A program made the position numbers and the translations under genes. The notes beneath the pieces were generated by a model. That model had not been told where the DNA came from. It searched no databases and saw nothing but the letters and a program-made list of their open reading frames with translations. This document shows, one piece after another, positions 21,892-33,300 of a stretch of 64,000 bases of DNA (position 1 is the stretch's first letter; every line of letters begins with the position of its first letter). Origin of the DNA: Lepiota brunneoincarnata (Eukaryota; Basidiomycota; Agaricomycetes; Agaricales; Agaricaceae); assembly GCA_023014365.1 (NCBI GenBank), contig JAEBUN010000002.1, positions 434,001 to 498,000 on the forward strand. Reading direction: 5' to 3'.

Positions 21892-23577
21892 TCAACTCAC
21901 AGATAGAGATACGAGCCACCGAATAAAACGCCCTATTGCATTAGTAGGGGCATATTCTAGATAACCGTGATAAAATATACGAAAGTCGAGTTGAGCAAGG
22001 ACATCGTCACGTTGTTGCAAGCTCAATAAATAATCTGAACGAGTACGATCTATCAAATCGAGGAATTGAGATGCCCAGTGGAGCCTTGCGTCACTGTGTA
22101 CGTCTTGTTTGAATCTTTCATTCCGATCAAGCCTGGAAGACGACCAGGCTAAGGTAATATTGGTGGTTTGTGTAGTCGGAAGGTCTGCGGTATCTCTCAA
22201 TACAGGATACAAGGAAGGTGAGGGAAGGAACGTACTAGTGTCGTTTGCTTGCTGTAATACGCGGAAGTAACACCACCACACTTTAGTCTTGGCCTCAGCA
22301 ACATCGATCACAAAGTCATGCGATCGACGTGGATCCCGCAGGAAATCGGCAAAAGAAGCATGATACCAGGTTAGCGGAGTGTAGAATGCCTTGTCCGATG
22401 AGGGAATATCTAGAACTGAATGGAGTTTCCGGAGAGCTCCATATGCAACGTTCTGTTTGAGATTCAAGAAATTACAGACTTGCAGAAATGACGTTTGCGC
22501 CCCGTCAATCAGATAATAACCCAGAATAAGTTTCATCGTATGTAAGGATGCTGGAGGAATGCTGGAAAGAATTCGGATGTAGAGGCAATCGAGGAGGGCA
22601 AGTGGGTTATCGCCTGTGGGCCCCAAAGTCGCAATGAAGGAGAGAAGATACTCTAGCTGAGACAGAGGATCACCGACATCGTTATCGCCAACAAACCGAA
22701 CCACGGTAGACGCAAAGGCAAAGAGGCCTAATGCTGTGCTCGTAATAGCGAGGAGCTGGTTCTCAGCTGGCCATTGTGGACCCTCTGGTATCGCGTCGGA
22801 GTAACGGATATTAATCTTCTTAAATTCAGCCCTCAGGTACCTTTCGACATCCTGACACGCTTCAGTGGAGTCGATGGGAACGTGTTCCTTGAAGTAGCTG
22901 TTCTTGACCAGTGGGCTTGAGAAGGTGGTCTTCAAATGGGGCTCGGGGCGACTCGCGATGATCCAGACAAGAGGAGCCGCGGGAAACTCCAAAACAAATC
23001 TACTGACCAACTCGATAACCTTGCATTGAGATTCCGCCCCATCGCATTCGTCTAGACCGTCAAGCAACACCGGTAGATCCGCTTCGCCTTTACACACGCC
23101 CCGCAACGCAAAGGGTTCAACAATGAGCTTCCTGAATTGTTCCTTCATTCCTTTCTCCAGCAACCTGGGGTCGGCGATCATCTGCTCTCTCGCATAGGCT
23201 TGGTAAGGCGGTATGCGAGTGGCAAACTGATAAGCAAGAGTGGCGACTACCCCTTTGGGATTATTGCGATGATTGGGCCGAGAAAAGAATAAAGCTGCAC
23301 CCAAAGAGTTGGTCTCGTGCTGAGTCTCTGCAAGGGTCTGCATCAATGCGGACTTGCCAACCCCAGCAGGACCATGGAGCCAGAGGAGTTTCTTCGCACG
23401 TTTTTGGTCAAGAAACCAGTGTAAGATCCTGGCTCGGAGAGCTTGGCGTGTCAGAGGGTGGCACTGAGGAGGGGGGTCGCGTTCGGATGAATCAAATTCT
23501 GCTCCAGGGATAACCCGTTCAGCGAGCCATTCCAATGCTGCACGGTCAATGGGGCAACAGGTTCTAGCGGTGTCCAC
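21892..23577 (-). CDS. NACHT-domain NTPase (fungal NLR-like protein)
   Basis: A single uninterrupted frame of 561 residues. The region just before the P-loop (ERDPPPQCHPLTRQALRARI) is typical of fungal NACHT proteins. The Walker A motif GPAGVGKSAL is at about residues 70-79, Walker B VLLDGLDECDG at about 167-177, and a sensor-like WIIASRPEP at about 206-214. The rest follows the helical NACHT-associated pattern up to about residue 450 (YHASFADFLRDPRRS). No WD40, ankyrin or TPR array follows in frame. The first codon here is GTG within an open frame, so the true start is probably in an upstream exon (see 23720-24115). Proteins of this class act as STAND switches in non-self recognition and programmed cell death. 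It lies immediately downstream of the TPR-CHAT gene on the same strand. Confidence 0.8.
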   Translation of the reverse strand: MDTARTCCPIDRAALEWLAERVIPGAEFDSSERDPPPQCHPLTRQALRARILHWFLDQKRAKKLLWLHGPAGVGKSALMQTLAETQHETNSLGAALFFSRPNHRNNPKGVVATLAYQFATRIPPYQAYAREQMIADPRLLEKGMKEQFRKLIVEPFALRGVCKGEADLPVLLDGLDECDGAESQCKVIELVSRFVLEFPAAPLVWIIASRPEPHLKTTFSSPLVKNSYFKEHVPIDSTEACQDVERYLRAEFKKINIRYSDAIPEGPQWPAENQLLAITSTALGLFAFASTVVRFVGDNDVGDPLSQLEYLLSFIATLGPTGDNPLALLDCLYIRILSSIPPASLHTMKLILGYYLIDGAQTSFLQVCNFLNLKQNVAYGALRKLHSVLDIPSSDKAFYTPLTWYHASFADFLRDPRRSHDFVIDVAEAKTKVWWCYFRVLQQANDTSTFLPSPSLYPVLRDTADLPTTQTTNITLAWSSSRLDRNERFKQDVHSDARLHWASQFLDLIDRTRSDYLLSLQQRDDVLAQLDFRIFYHGYLEYAPTNAIGRFIRWLVSLSVS

Positions 23578-23719
23578 ATGATAGTAATGACATACTTGGG
23601 TTGTTTGTCTCTTCTGTCTGGACGACCTGCAACGTCCCTATGTCGTACATTCTTGGATTGTTTATAGTAAAATTGTGCGCATTATGAAAATAGCTGGATT
23701 GCCCAGGTTTAGAGGCACC

Positions 23720-24115
23720 TTATTCTTTGTGATTAGCCAGGTTACACAGCCTGTAGCCTCTGCTATTCTGACGCATGGTCCTCAACATACCTGAGCTTCG
23801 GTGTGCAATTTTGCCGAGGTCTACAGCTCCAGAATCCGTCCTGGCATTGTCCTCCTGTCTTTCCGTTACTGAAATCTGCCGTAGAAGCTCCGCTCTTTCA
23901 TCCTCGTCTGTGGATTTCTGTTGTTCGACTTTGAAGTCTGGCAATGAGTGAATCCCGCTCAAGCTGTATTTCAATAGTAGCGTACCTGGTAGATGGGTTG
24001 TTGCCGCTTCACTAAGTTTTGCAGGATTTTTTGTGATCTTCGTTAACCCCGGAGGCCAACGGAATGGGATATTAAATCTTCTTCCTTGAGGGAGGAATAT
24101 GTTTATGTCTTCCAT
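23720..24115 (-). CDS. possible N-terminal exon of the NACHT gene, or separate small protein
   Basis: The frame from ATG at 24115 encodes up to 131 residues starting MEDINIFLPQGRRFNIPFRW, with a charged region (EQQKSTDEDERAELLRQ) that could be helical. A consensus donor CAG|GTATGT lies near 23792, and possible acceptors follow before the NACHT frame. The position (143 bases upstream, same strand) makes it the best candidate for the N-terminal domain of the NACHT protein. I recognise no domain. The exact splice could not be fixed. Confidence 0.4.
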   Translation of the reverse strand: MEDINIFLPQGRRFNIPFRWPPGLTKITKNPAKLSEAATTHLPGTLLLKYSLSGIHSLPDFKVEQQKSTDEDERAELLRQISVTERQEDNARTDSGAVDLGKIAHRSSGMLRTMRQNSRGYRLCNLANHKE

Positions 24116-24411
24116 GATATCGTCTTGGGCAGTTGAGGAATGCGCGCTTCGGTTGCCGCACAGCGTTTTGTTATCACATGATGATTGTCACACAAATTGC
24201 ATAACCCTAGGGCAAATTGCATACCCTAGGGTATGCAATGACTTCCAAACAGAATATCAGGGACAGTGGGGTCAACGTCCCAGTCAAGGTCAAGCTGCGT
24301 ATAATACTCCTAGGTTCGCAGAGCCGCATGTCTCCAAAGTTATGGCACCAAAATTTCTGCTTCATTACAAGGTACCTTGACGGAGCCATTATACTAGGAG
24401 ACTCTGCAAAC

Positions 24412-27400
24412 CTACGAACCAAAGTGTACATAAGGAATCCAGGCGAGGAGAGAGGAATCCGTATTGGGAAGTGACCGCCGGAAATCTTGGATGGCATAAT
24501 GGAGCGCGTGTGCTGCATGTGATCCATTCAATCCGCTTTCTCCAGCCTGTATGGTGCGTACCAACAAATGCTTGTAAAATAGATCCGTGATCTTAGGGGC
24601 ACAATCATCCCGAATTGACCACATCGTCGCGATAGCACCACGATACCCCGCAGCCAACATTCCCAGCTGCCAAGTGAACGGCCTCTTCGGAAAGCTTTTC
24701 ATCCCCCCGACCCGTTTGGCAAGCGGATAAGAAGGCGAGGTCTGCATGTTTCAAGTTTGCTTTAATGATCGTTGATAACTCAAGCGGCCCATCGTGGAGG
24801 AAAAAGGCAGCTTTGGAGTGGGTCAGTCACATTCTGCCCAGCGTGGCATGCAAAGTGAGCAGAGGTGTATTTTTCTATACCGGCCTATGCTCGCGTTGAC
24901 GCTTGCATCACCTCCATCCAAGGTGAAATAGGGTATCCCATGTTCAGCGAGCCTCTTCTGAATAATCTGGATCTCGTCGGTTGTGGCTGGGATGGGACAT
25001 TGACCTGGCGTGTCTGGCTGGCTGATCATAAACATCCCCTGTACGCCTCCACCAATCATAGGGGGGCTTTTGACACGCTGAGCAAGGGCACTGACAGAAG
25101 GAGTATAGGACGATATCGCGAAATCAGAGACTTTTGGCCCATCTGGCCTATCGTAGATACCTGCAGCATGAAGCGGCAGGAATGTAAGAGGACCTGTGGC
25201 ACACCACCAGACTCTGGGTTTCTCTTTCGGAGCATTTGTGGCCTGTCAAATATCATTAGTGCCAAGCATAATACCTACGGCAGTGATACTCACAGAATAC
25301 CCCAGATAACCAATAATTGGCTCCACCACGCCGATCCATAAGTCTCGCAAAACCGTCTTGACCATAGTGACGGCAGGTGGCGAAGGGCGGCCCCCTCGGT
25401 TGTTAGATCTCCGAGCTCTATATTTTGCCTTAGCATCGGATCGCGATTCTCCTTTGCTACCAGACCCCAACTCGGATCCCCGCACCCGGAGGTTTGCGTC
25501 GGTCAAGCTTTTCATTAAGCGCTTAGAGAGATCGGACGCCTTTTTATAAGATAAACGGATGAGCGGAATATGAAAGCACCTTCGAGGGTTGGAAAACAGG
25601 ACAAGGGGCATCGCAGCGGTCCCTGTGAACATTGATGACAACTGTCGGTCCCTGAGCTGGGAGCCCATCGAGCAAAACCGATGCCGGTGACGGGAGGAGG
25701 AAAGTTTTAAACCCTGGGATTTCCCGCGCAGTTGTGAGTAGTTGGTCCCATTCTTGTGCAAGCTTAACGTGTTGGCTTGCTTCGGCTTGTAAGCTCATCT
25801 TTTTCTCCATAGTTGCCTCCGTGCTGGTATTATACAAGGCGCGGGAACCCGCATTCTCGAGGGATCTCGAAACCCCCAAAATACGATCTGCAAGCTTTTG
25901 GTCGTGGGCACGAAGGGAATCAATTGGACTCCGCAGGATGTTAAGTTGAGTCCAGACGATGCATCGACCTTGCTCAAGCCACTCTAGGGCCTTCTCAGCC
26001 CTTCCAAGTGAAAATGCAGCAGCAGCCGCTTCCAACGAAAGATTCGAGGTATCGACAAGCTTTTCGTGACGGCTGCGCACAGTTTGTTCTAAACCAGCAG
26101 CCAGAGGAAGCAAATTTATGGCCTTTCCATATGCGCTCAATGACTGTTGCGGGTACAGTGGTCGACATGTGCGAGCCCACAATTGGGCAGCAGCGAGGCG
26201 CGCAGAAGGGGCCCCAGTGGAAGTGCTAGCTGCACGGCGGAAACAGTGAATGGCTTCAGTCAAGGCACCACGGTCTTGAGTGCCATTGTGCCAAGTTCTA
26301 AATAAATGCCCAAGATTGCAAAGCCTATTGGCCAATTCCGCATGACGAGAGGGAGTAAGGTCAACAGCCCTCCGCTGTGCAGAGGTTGCTCCCCGAATAT
26401 CTGCAAGGTTCCCCGCACGCTCGAAACGAGCAAGGAATGCACTTGCGAGGCTGTTAAGCCTTCCGGGCAGGTCTGTGTGGCCAGGAGGAGCAAGTCCTAC
26501 AGATTTCTCTAATATAGAGATCGCCTTTTGGACATCTGCAAGGTCTTGCGTGTGGCCGAACCGAGCGAGGAGTGAATTTCCAAGGTTGTGGAGCCAGGAA
26601 GGTAAGTCGGTGTGGTTGGGAGGGGTGAGCGCAACAGCTCGCTGCTGCGCAGAGATTGCATCCTGAATGTCCCCGAGTTTCCTTGTGTGTTGGAAGTGAA
26701 TGGAGAAAGAAATTCCAAGATTATTGAGCCTGCCAGGAAGATCTGCATGACCAGGGGGAGTGAGCTGCACGGATTTCTGCTGCACAGAAATCGCCTCCTC
26801 GATATCTCCAAGGTCCCCCATGCGTTCAAAGCGAACAATGTAAGAATTTCCAAGATTATTGAGCCAGGTGGGCAGGTATGCATGACCAGGCGGTGTGAGC
26901 GAAACAGCTCTCTGTTGGGCAGAAATTGCCTCCTGGACATCTCCAAGGTTTCCTGTGTATTTGAACCGAGTTTGAAACGAAACCCCGAGATTGTTGAACC
27001 AGGAAGGGAGGTCGGCATGACTAGGAGGCGTGAGTGCAACGGCTTTCTGCTGCACAGAGATCGCTTCTTGTATATCTGCAAGGTCCCCCGTACGTTCAAA
27101 GCGAATGACAAGTGAATCTCCGAGGTTATTGAGCCCTGCTGGGTAAGAATACGTGGCCAGGAGAGGTGAGCTTAATAGCTCTCTGCAGCAGAGAAATTGC
27201 TTCCTGCAGATCCACGAGATCTCCCATATATTCAAATCGTGTGAGGAATGAAATACCGAGATCGTTAAGCTTGTTGGGAATGTCTGCATAGCCAGGAGGA
27301 GTGAGCTCCACGGCCCTCTGCTGCACAGAAATTGCCTCCCGAACGTCTGCAAGATCTCCCAAGCACATGAATCGAGTAAGGAACGAAATCCCGAGATCGT

Positions 27401-28050
27401 TGAGTATGGCAGGCAAGTCTGAATGGCCAAGGGGAGTGGCCTCAACAGACTTCTGTTGTGCGGTAATCGCCTCCTGAATATCTCCAAAGTCTTGGGTCAA
27501 TCTGAATCGGGCGAGGAACGAACTTCCGAGACTGTTGAACCTGCTGCATAGGTCCGCGTGACGGGGAGGGGTGAGTTCGATAGCTTTCCGGTGCATCGAC
27601 ATTGCCTCCCGGATATCCTTCGGGTCCTCTGTGTGTTTGAACTGGGCGAGGAAAGAGTTTCCGAGACTGTTGAGCTTATCAGGTAGGCCTCCGTGACCAG
27701 GCGGAGTGAGCTCTGTCGCTGTCCGTTGGACGGAAATTGCCTCCTGAATATCTTCAAGGTCCCCCGTCTGTTTGAACCGAGCGAGGAGAGAATTTCCGAG
27801 ACTGTTAAGCCTATTAGGCAGGTCTGCATGACGAGGGGGAGTGAAATCGATAGCGGTCTGCTGAGCAGTAATTGCCTCCTGAATATCTGTGAGGTTTCCC
27901 GTTCGTTTGAACCGAGCGAAAAATGAGTTTGCGCGATTGTCGAGCTCGACGAGTAGGTCTGCCTGGTCACGAGGAGACGGCTCAACAGCTTCAGGTATCC
28001 TCCCCCGAATATCCGTAAAATTCTCTGGTAATTTACGAAAACATATTGAG
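24412..28050 (-). pseudogene. TPR-CHAT protein (13 TPR-like repeats plus caspase-like CHAT domain), frameshifted
   Basis: Read from the minus strand, 13 units of 42 residues (pattern LNNLG-S-RF--TGDL-DIQEAIS-QQ-AV-LTPPGHADLP) run from about 27960 to 26300, then a helical linker. The CHAT domain follows: GPTVVINVHRDRCDAL, an intron with GTGAGT donor at about 25296 and AG acceptor at about 25245, then GPLTFLPLHAAGIYD, the His motif HFACHAGQN near 24850, LSACQTGRGDEK near 24730, and a C-terminus at 24412. The dyad is retained. Five single extra bases break the frame, near 27134-27136, 25605-25608, 24880, 24800 and 24658. Upstream of 28050 a stop is in frame and an intron is likely, so the N-terminus is undefined. 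Related proteins in fungi are candidates for NLR-controlled proteases. Confidence 0.75.
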
Positions 28051-29836
28051 CCATCTCCGTGGCATTAAAGGTGCGAGCCCGTGCTTACGATTAGTCTGAT
28101 GGTGTGCATGCCATTTCGTCGGGCTAGTCAAAGGTTTTGTTTAGTTCGTTGCAATGAACATCAAACAGCATAACGGACTTGACTCACAATGCTGTCGTGT
28201 TTCCCTATAAGTCAGGAGCCAGGAAGTGCTAATGAGTGGCAGCCTCTGTATCCGGGTCAAACACAGCTATCGGCCAATTGATCAAGCTTATCGATCCATC
28301 GAGTGTGTTATCTATGGGTCTTACGAGCCATTTGTATATGCACGCTAGCACATCGACATACATAGTATCGTGGAAGCCGAAATATCAGCACAAGTGAACA
28401 TTCATTTCAGGCCCGGGATGGGAACAACAGAAATTGTTGGGTATGGTCAATCTAATCTTTGCCGCCCCCGGCAGGGGCCCGTGACAGAGAGGAATATTAA
28501 GTTAAGGAGAGGGCATATGAGTAAAATTATGAACGAGACAGGTCCTTTCATATGCTGGGTATAGTAATATGACGGATCGAAAATGGGTGAGCCGAGAAAT
28601 TCATGTGAGGTGCAACATACTAACATTGCTGAACAGCGTGGACCGTGTGCGCCACGGTCTGCCAGCACTGACTAGTGAATGTAGGAAGAAAGAAAGCCGT
28701 GCACGTGTCTCCAAGAAACGGGAAAAAATGGCGATATGCGATAGAAGCAGCGACGGCTACGACCCTGATGATAACAGGCGCGCGGACGCCGGTTGCAGCA
28801 TTAATTTGAAAATCAAAATGGGGCAGGATGAAGATGATGAAGGCGAGAAGAAGAGGACAACATTATGAATGATGAGGTGAACGGCTCGTCTCTCCTCTCC
28901 AACGGAGTAAGCTTTCGTCTGTTTCGCGCTCTTTTGGTAGCTCTTTAGACGTATCATGGGAAAAGTAAATCATAGGACAGACCGCTGGTACTGTATCTCC
29001 TGTGTCCCCGAAATTCGCTCCCCGTTTAATCCAGGTCTCGAGGACGCAGCCGAGTGGGAACGTGAACTCGCTCGTAGGTAGTGATATACGAATGCCCCAT
29101 TTCGTATTACCCAATCTCCTATCCTGGGAGCGAGGGCAGAGGACAATTTCGCGGACGCACCCTGGGTCCACCGTGGCGAGTTATCATGTTACGGCCAACA
29201 CCGCTGCCATCACACTTCTGGTACACACTGGAGGCGGGAGTCACCTAGGGGAACTTTGGACCATGGCCTCGAATTATTAGAGCTATCGGCGAATGAGTTG
29301 GTCGTAGAGTTGCTTCGGAGGGGGGGCAGAGGCACATTGCCCTACTCCTGCGGTGATCCAATCATGGAAGTTAAGGATAGACTTGAGTTCGAACCGTGAA
29401 ACGATAAATGTCCCTATCACAAGTGAGGCGGTCGCGGGGGATCGTGCAAGGAGGTCCCACAACGCGCTAGAGCTGTCAGAGAGCGCATCGTTGCCAAGCC
29501 CTAAAGAGGACCGATCATCGGTAGCGTTTGTGGTGGTGGTGGGGGGGGGGGGGGGGGGGGGAGGCAAGGGCGAGTTTATCCATGGCCCCCATACCGAGTC
29601 TCTGCGCGTTGCCTTGAGCTATCCTCGCTAATGCTTTGCTGCTGTCGTTTGTGCTCGATGACGCACATTACGCTTCCCGCGTCATTGATATTTATGCTGC
29701 ATGATGTCAGAAGTCGTCCTGGCAGAAGAATGCGAGACATGGCTGCGATATAAGAGGGGTATGTCGGAGACGGTGGACGGTACCTTCCCAATACACATTA
29801 GACGTCCTCCAGCAGCCAGTACATCTCCAGCTCGCG
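28051..29836. other. no recognised gene; transition to the gene-dense half
   Basis: Contains possible 5' exons of the TPR-CHAT gene at its left end and a 21-base G run at its right. Nothing else was assignable on either strand. Confidence 0.35.
29541..29561 (+). repeat. 21-base poly-G tract
   Basis: An uninterrupted run of G preceded by GTGGTGGTGGT. It creates an artificial poly-proline frame on the minus strand. Length in the real genome is uncertain, because such runs are hard to sequence. Confidence 0.8.
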
Positions 29837-30091
29837 ATGCCCAGAAACAGCTCCCGCAATGATCCAAATAGGGCCAACGATACCCAACGCTCCACTTCAG
29901 ACGGAGGGAAAATCTGGGTTCCTCCCTCCGACTACCACTACTACAAGGCGTACGGCGGTCAGCACAACTTTATGAGGAGCTTTGGGTTGAAGACGTATGA
30001 TCCCGACGCGTATGATGAGGCTAGGCGCATTGTGGCGATGTTCAGAGAGGATGACAGAATTGAGTGGGAGGCGAAGAGCAAGCATAAATAA
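29837..30091 (+). CDS. small conserved-looking hypothetical protein (84 residues)
   Basis: A single exon. It encodes a polar N-terminus (MPRNSSRNDPNRANDTQRS) followed by GGKIWVPPSDYHYYKAYGG, HNFMRSFGLKTYDPDAYDEA and a charged helix RRIVAMFREDDRIEWEAKSK. The aromatic-rich central block and the amphipathic C-terminal helix look like a constrained small protein rather than random sequence. I do not recognise the family and cannot give a function. No signal peptide or membrane segment is visible. It lies just upstream of NUP188 on the same strand and marks the start of the gene-dense region. Confidence 0.5.
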   Translation: MPRNSSRNDPNRANDTQRSTSDGGKIWVPPSDYHYYKAYGGQHNFMRSFGLKTYDPDAYDEARRIVAMFREDDRIEWEAKSKHK

Positions 30092-30379
30092 TTAACAAAA
30101 AAAGAAGATATCTCGTTTTCCTGGGTAAGTTTTGATGCCAATGTCGAGTTTCGGTCATTTTTTCTTATCGACACTTGATGGAAGTTTTTTTGACGTTGAC
30201 CTGGCGCATTACTGTTGTAATCCCGTGCAACATATAATAGCTGTTTGTGGGCATCTGAATGGAGTGCAAGTTGTATCGAATACACAGGGCAGACGAGAGG
30301 TGGCTTATTTGGTTCCGTCGGCGATGCCAAACAGAAAGTCGGTCAGTGCACAACGTGAATTCCATCGACCCCCACCGTA

Positions 30380-33300
30380 ATGTCAAGCGAATCGCCCAAA
30401 CGATCATCTCTCATAGATGTGTGAGTTGCAGCCCTAGTTGACCCATGAGGCTCTCGCGCTCAACTGTCGTCCAGGACTTACCAGCAACTGCACTCAATTC
30501 TCTCGAGCCAGATTGACAGTGTCTCAATCGACCATGTCAGGGAATATCTCACCTCAAGGAAAACTCAACTCAGCCATGTTGGAAAACCGTTTGGAACACC
30601 ATCTGACGCGTCGAGGAAGAAGATCGAGAGCGGGTCTGTAACCTTGGCGGATGGGATCACGCTACGGACGGATGTCACAGACAAGGAATATCTCTTTGCG
30701 ATTAGCGAGAAATTCCACATCGACGAGATCCAAGCACTTGTACTCCTCCGCTCCTTCTTTTACAATGAAGGCATCCCTGCCATTACGTCCGACACCTCGA
30801 TAGCTCAAGAGTTGGTTGAGGCAATCACACCTTTCTACCTAGCCGAAAGCCTTGCCATACTGCGTGTCTTTATCCCACTATTTCGTGCGAAGGAGAACGC
30901 AGACCATCTTCTGCACGACGTTGCCTCGGATATTCTTCCACAAATCATGGTGGACGGACCCAAGTTTGCGGAGATGCTGCTCGACGAATACATCCGGCGG
31001 ACGAAGGAGAGAGTCCCCGAAAAGCTGGGGGGCGATCCAAAAGCAGCGACTTCGTGGGCAAAGCAGAGTGTGACGGAGCAGTTAGTGTTGTTGGAAGTTT
31101 TGTTCTGGACAATGTGGGGGTATGTGTCGTGCAATGGTCATTTGGTGGTGAAGATTTTCGAAGCCGCGTACTCGACCAATCTTGGCTCTTCTCAAACCAA
31201 CGGGACCTTGTTGTTAGACGATGAAAGCGTTCAGCTACAACAGGATTTGGCGGCGTTATGGATTCTCATCACGATCGAGGTGCTGGAGCTCGAAAACGTT
31301 GCTGAACCCGAGTTCACTCAGAACATCGACCAGTCACAGACACAAAGCACTTATCTCGCCTCCCCCGATTCCTTGAAAAAAATCCATGGCCTGGTCGTAT
31401 CTCACGGAGATAGCCAGTATGCATGCACCTACCTGGCCTGGACCTTTGTGCTGTCCCGTATTTCCAGCAGTTCGTCATATACAACGTTCTTTGAATTCCT
31501 TTCATCTTCTAGTGACCGATCCTTCTCCAAAAACCGCGAACCGATACATGTGCAGATGCTGCAGGTCTGTTTGAGCCCTGACGCAGGCCTTTTCCAACTC
31601 ATCCTCTCCCTCCTTACGAAATCACCACTATTCGTCACCGCTGTAGCATGGAAAACTGGGTCCTCGGTCACTGATCCCAATGCGATTGCGTTCCGTTCGC
31701 TCATGAAAGGTAAGAAATTAATCCCTAAAACGAAAGAATTCTACTCATTTCGATTCTTTTTCAGGTCTTATGATTTCTCTTGTCGAGCTTATGCCAGTTG
31801 AGCATATACCTCAGTTTGATCTCTTGGTTGAGGTGTGGGTAACGCTCTTTGGCCGCAGCGAGAGTCAGTCTATCGCCGGAATTTGTGCTCAATTCTGGCA
31901 GGCGGATTGGCAGCGTGACTTTGCTCGTCGAGCCATCTTCGATGTCGGACGCTCACGCTTTCCGATCCAATTCAGCCCTCTGCTGCGACTGTTACGCGCA
32001 ATGACCGGGACTGGTTTCCTTGACACAGATTCCCTTTCAACGACCGACCATATCGTAGAGGCTCCAGAGGATCTGAAACAACAACGAGATCTGTGCGGCA
32101 GGCATGCTTTTTATTATTTCGACCAACTGTCTTCGTACTCCCAAGTGGTCCCTCTTTCGGCATGCAGCGGCGCACATGCTTTATACGAACGACAACAGGA
32201 TCGGTATGGGACCTCAACCTCCCAGGGACTAACCTACATCAATCTGCGACCTATCAAGCTTCCCGGCGGTTCGACTCTCCCAGCGAGGAGTGTAGGGCGC
32301 GTTATCAGCGGAGACAGCAGTGAGCATCTTGTCATCTGTTGGCAGCATCAACACTCTGGTTGGAAGCTCCTCCTTGAGCTTCTGACTGACTACGTCAATA
32401 GGAGGCGGCTGCACAATGCTGGACCATACCAAGATATCTCTTTCGCTCCCCGGGGAAGTGTTCAGTCCTTGGCTCTCCCTCTGCAGGAGATCGGGGTTGA
32501 GCTAGGGGAGGATGACGGCGAAAATATTATCACAGAAGCCCTCGACCTCGTGCGGAGCCTGATCTACGACAATCCTGCTCAGGCTGAGCAACTAATGCAG
32601 GCTCTAGAGACAGGTGATCCTGTCGTGTCACACACTATGACGGAAGCCCAGCCTCCTGATCTCGTCCAACTTACAACAATGATTTTGGAGGAAGCGCTTT
32701 CCAGAAGCAGCCCTAGAAGTCGCACACCGCCTCGTACGCAGCTGATTACCTCCGCCATGAGCGTTCTTGCCGCCCTCCTTGCCCTACCTACTTACTCGAA
32801 TCGCGTTTGGTTGTACGTCCGTTCAACAACCGCATTATTTGGATCGGAAAAGACGGAGGGTTTTGCCTCTATGGCCCTTGCAGCAGAACGCACCACTGGG
32901 CATTACACCATGACATTGTCACTCCTTTACCTCGTCCAACAACTTTTCCGCGAAGCTTCCCTCACGGTACTGCCGGACAACCCTCGATTGCAACAGCTCA
33001 AAGAGGAGGTACTTCTCCGCGCGGCTCGCTTCGTGCATACGGAGATCTGGGTTGAGCACCTGAGCTGGAAATATGCCCAGTTGGGGGACAGGTTTGAGAT
33101 TGGAAGGAGGTTGTCTTCGTTTTATGTTGAGGTTTTGGAGCATGCGCCGCCCACCCTTCAAGACGGGTCCTTCATGACTCTTAGCCGGACCATCGCCGAT
33201 GCTCTGCTATTCCGGGCGACGACTTCGAGTATCAACCCCCTAGTTTCGGCTATCACGTCTGGCGGACATGTCCTACGTATGCTCTATGCATCCCGGCGGT

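Noticed and set aside
29283..29567. Minus-strand frame with a poly-proline start
   Set aside because: The prolines come only from the 21-base G run, and the rest matches no family.
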